Below are positions 62,132-64,000 of a stretch of 64,000 nucleotides of DNA, one piece after another. The notes below the pieces were generated by a model. It saw only the letters and a list, made by a program, of their open reading frames with translations. It did not search any database and had not been told where the DNA came from. Made by a program: the position numbers and the translations under genes. The DNA comes from an uncultured Eggerthellaceae bacterium. Its GTDB lineage: Bacteria > Actinomycetota > Coriobacteriia > Coriobacteriales > Eggerthellaceae. The stretch lies in the NCBI GenBank assembly GCA_934670115.1, contig CAKUOV010000006.1, forward strand, positions 1 to 64,000, in the 5' to 3' direction. The stretch's first letter is position 1. Every line of letters begins with the position of its first letter.

Positions 62132-62340
62132 CTGCTTAGCGGCGTGCCGCGAGCGCGCGAACGCGCGGACGCAGGTCGCGCAGGGACGGCTTGGCACGAC
62201 GACATGCTGGGTTGGCGCCGACGCAGGTTGTGTGCGAGTATGGGGTGACGGGCGGCTGCTCGATAGGCGCATCGAGCGGCGTGTTGCGGACGTGGTACGG
62301 TGCGGCAGTCAGTGAAGAGATATCAACGAAAGGGGGCGCT

Positions 62341-63039
62341 ATGGCATTTCACCACCGATATGATCGCAATAAGCAAGCGCTGTCGGACCAAGAGTGCCAG
62401 GCGCTCCAAACGTGCAAGGTGGCGATTGTCGGCTGTGGCGGTTTGGGCGGCTTTGTTGCCGAACATCTGGCGCGCGTTGGCGTGGGCGGTTTGCGCCTGG
62501 TTGATGCCGACGTTTTCGAGGAATCGAACTTGAATCGTCAGCTTTTCTGCACCGAGGAAACATTGGGCGTGGCAAAAGTGGATGCAGCCGCCAAGCGTTT
62601 GGCCGCGGTGAACTCTTCGGTTGCGGTAGAGCCGGTAAGAGCATATCTGACTAGCGATAATGCCGCCGATTTAATAGTCGGGTGTTGCTGTGTGGTGGAT
62701 TGTCTGGACAACGTGTCTTCTCGTTTCCAGCTGGCACGTGCTTGCCAGACAGCGGGCGTTCCCATTGTGTACGGTGCCATTGCCGGTTGGTTCGGCCAGG
62801 TGTGCACGGTGTTTCCCGGCGATGTTTCCTTTGCTTCCTTATATGGTGCCGTTATGGATGCCAATGGGGAAGGTGTGCAGAAAACCGAGGGCAACTTGCC
62901 ATTTACAGCGGGGGTGGTCGCATCGTTTCAAGCGGCGGAAGCCGTAAAGGTGCTGCTGGGCAAGCCCGATGTCGTTCGCAATCGTCTGCTTATGATTGAC
63001 TTGCTGTTTGGTTCCGTGGAAGAAATGATTTTACGATGA
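62341..63039 (+). CDS. MoeB/ThiF-like adenylyltransferase
   Basis: This 232-residue E1-like protein has the nucleotide motif GCGGLGGFVAEHL and the Arg finger in ESNLNRQLF. It activates the Gly-Gly end of a MoaD/ThiS carrier, most likely the one encoded upstream in this operon. The C-terminal zinc CxxC pairs of classical MoeB are not seen. AAGGGGG precedes the ATG. A gap of 209 bases separates it from the NuoG-like gene; the next gene overlaps it by four bases. Confidence 0.88.
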   Translation: MAFHHRYDRNKQALSDQECQALQTCKVAIVGCGGLGGFVAEHLARVGVGGLRLVDADVFEESNLNRQLFCTEETLGVAKVDAAAKRLAAVNSSVAVEPVRAYLTSDNAADLIVGCCCVVDCLDNVSSRFQLARACQTAGVPIVYGAIAGWFGQVCTVFPGDVSFASLYGAVMDANGEGVQKTEGNLPFTAGVVASFQAAEAVKVLLGKPDVVRNRLLMIDLLFGSVEEMILR

Positions 63040-63566
63040 GGCGAGCAAATACCCCTGCGGGAAAACTCCGGTTGTTCAATGCGCTTGTTGCTTTGGTGAT
63101 TGCTGTTTTCTTCTTGGTCCATTCAGGGCTGGGGACGGCGTCTTTCTTTGTTGACGGTCTGGTCAACAGCGTGCCATGGCTGGTGTGGGGCATGTTGGGT
63201 GTTGTGGGCGTGCATGTGGTTGCCAGCGTTGCCGCTACCGTTTTAATGTTGACCGACAAAGAACGTCCACCGAGCGTACGTAAGAAGCGCCACTTTGTAT
63301 TGAAATGGGCCACAGGCGCACTGTTGGCGTTGGTGATTGCGGCGCATCTGTGCTGCGTTGTCTTTCCCGGCTTTCTTGCAATCGGTCCCGATCAGCTGAG
63401 AATTCCGTTTTTATTGCTGCTGGCGGTTCTCGCGTGGCACGTGGGCATTGCCACGAAATCTCTCGCGCGCGACTTGGGTATTGGCAAAAAGACGCGTGAT
63501 GTCATGCGCGCGGGCTATGTTCTTGCCGTTTTGGCCCTGATTGTATTCATGTTGTCGGATTTTTAG
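63036..63566 (+). CDS. Membrane protein with five helices and intramembrane His, possible cytochrome b
   Basis: This 176-residue protein has about five membrane segments. Four of them carry a His within or at the end of the helix: FFLVHSGLG, VGVHVVASV, IAAHLCCVV and LAWHVGIA. This pattern resembles SdhC/FrdC-type haem b subunits, though overall identity is not clear to me. It overlaps the MoeB-like gene (ATGA), so it belongs to the aldehyde oxidoreductase operon. It could anchor the complex or pass electrons to quinone. An unrelated DUF membrane protein is the alternative. Confidence 0.6.
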   Translation: MRRANTPAGKLRLFNALVALVIAVFFLVHSGLGTASFFVDGLVNSVPWLVWGMLGVVGVHVVASVAATVLMLTDKERPPSVRKKRHFVLKWATGALLALVIAAHLCCVVFPGFLAIGPDQLRIPFLLLLAVLAWHVGIATKSLARDLGIGKKTRDVMRAGYVLAVLALIVFMLSDF

Positions 63567-63715
63567 CCCCAATGTGCGAAATATTCCTGTTCGGGGTAGG
63601 TTTGCTTTTGAAGCGAGAAGATATTTCTATTCGATGATGAGCGCGACCTGGGCTTTTACTGGGGTGTCGGGAGAACATGGCTTTCAAGATGGCTTCGTGG
63701 GTCTCGTTCACACCC

Positions 63716-63774
63716 CTGACCTACCCCGAACTGTCATATTTTGCGCATTCACCCCGATTTTTCGACAACATGCG
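63716..63774. repeat. Diverged copy of the 51181-51240 repeat arm
   Basis: This stretch shares CTGACCTAC at its start, ACCCCG and a T-run in the middle, and ACAACATGC at the end, with the right arm of the element at 51012-51240, in the same order and with nearly the same spacing. The gap 63567-64000 holds this and the next hairpin; no gene is supported. Confidence 0.6.
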
Positions 63775-63894
63775 CTTCTGAACTCAAAGCGCGGAAGGGA
63801 AACGCAAGCGCGCGAAAGCGAATGTCTACGAGGAAAAAGTAACCCGTTAAGATGTCTATTTGTTTAAAGCTCGGCAAAACGTCTGAAAATATCA

Positions 63895-63926
63895 CAGGAG
63901 CCGTAGCAATAACGCTACGGCTCCTG
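63895..63926. terminator. 13-bp perfect hairpin
   Basis: CAGGAGCCGTAGC (63895-63907) pairs perfectly with GCTACGGCTCCTG (63914-63926) around a six-base loop. It may end the aldehyde oxidoreductase operon or a leftward transcript that comes from beyond the window. Confidence 0.65.
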
Positions 63927-64000
63927 TATGTTCGTCGAATGAGTGGTTGTTCATGCGCTAGGTGGTAGTGCGGCTGGTAGCTAGAGAGCGCCGCCAGCCG

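Overview
The window looks like a chromosomal segment of an anaerobic gut-type actinobacterium of class Coriobacteriia, most likely an Eggerthellaceae relative; genus and species cannot be read from the sequence. The signs are a membrane-anchored LuxR regulator, a Rho factor with a long disordered N-terminus, transhydroxylase/catechol-dehydroxylase type molybdoenzymes, and bacterial CooS/AcsB genes beside ordinary housekeeping genes and two tRNAs. No rRNA, CRISPR array, insertion sequence or phage gene was found.

Layout. 1-2.3 kb: the N-terminal part of a secreted surface protein with a transcobalamin-like DUF4430 domain, read leftward behind a probable cobalamin riboswitch and terminator. 2.3-8.2 kb: murT with a class I glutamine amidotransferase, an AAA+ ATPase with a winged-helix tail, and a Mbeg1-like hydrolase. 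8.3-26.7 kb: an island that looks AT-richer than its flanks. It holds three MFS transporters, three URO-D-superfamily methyltransferase-like proteins, a LuxR-type membrane regulator, two tandem molybdopterin large subunits related to pyrogallol-phloroglucinol transhydroxylase, one small Fe-S subunit, a short CobW-type GTPase, a His-rich protein and a tiny Pro/Ala/Gly-repeat protein. 27-35 kb: a PucR-type regulator, a formate/nitrite-family channel, a two-gene formate dehydrogenase and hisI. 35.9-40.9 kb: cooS, cooC and acsB of the Wood-Ljungdahl pathway. 41-56 kb: housekeeping genes (transaldolase, rho, methionyl-tRNA synthetase-like, L,D-transpeptidase, ybaK, murI, rdgB, tRNA-Pro, tRNA-Gly, DegV, an M3-type peptidase lipoprotein, TetR, Fic). 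56.4-63.6 kb: a tungsten-type aldehyde:ferredoxin oxidoreductase operon with a four-cluster Fe-S subunit, MoaD-like protein, NuoE/NuoF/NuoG-like subunits, a MoeB-like enzyme and a small membrane protein.

How the parts may fit (inference). The island could import methoxylated or polyhydroxylated aromatic compounds, move methyl groups with URO-D-type enzymes and rearrange or remove ring hydroxyls with the molybdoenzymes. Methyl groups and formate could enter the Wood-Ljungdahl genes at 30-41 kb. Corrinoid chemistry would create a B12 demand that fits the riboswitch-controlled DUF4430 protein at the left edge. No corrinoid protein and no acsC/acsD/acsE is present here, so those parts must be elsewhere if the scheme is right.

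The features most worth a second look are the B12-riboswitch/DUF4430 pair, the tandem molybdoenzymes with a degenerate Fe-S subunit, a Fic protein with a Lys in place of its catalytic His facing a three-copy operator-like motif, phased repeats upstream of the AAA+ gene, and two families of intergenic inverted repeats.
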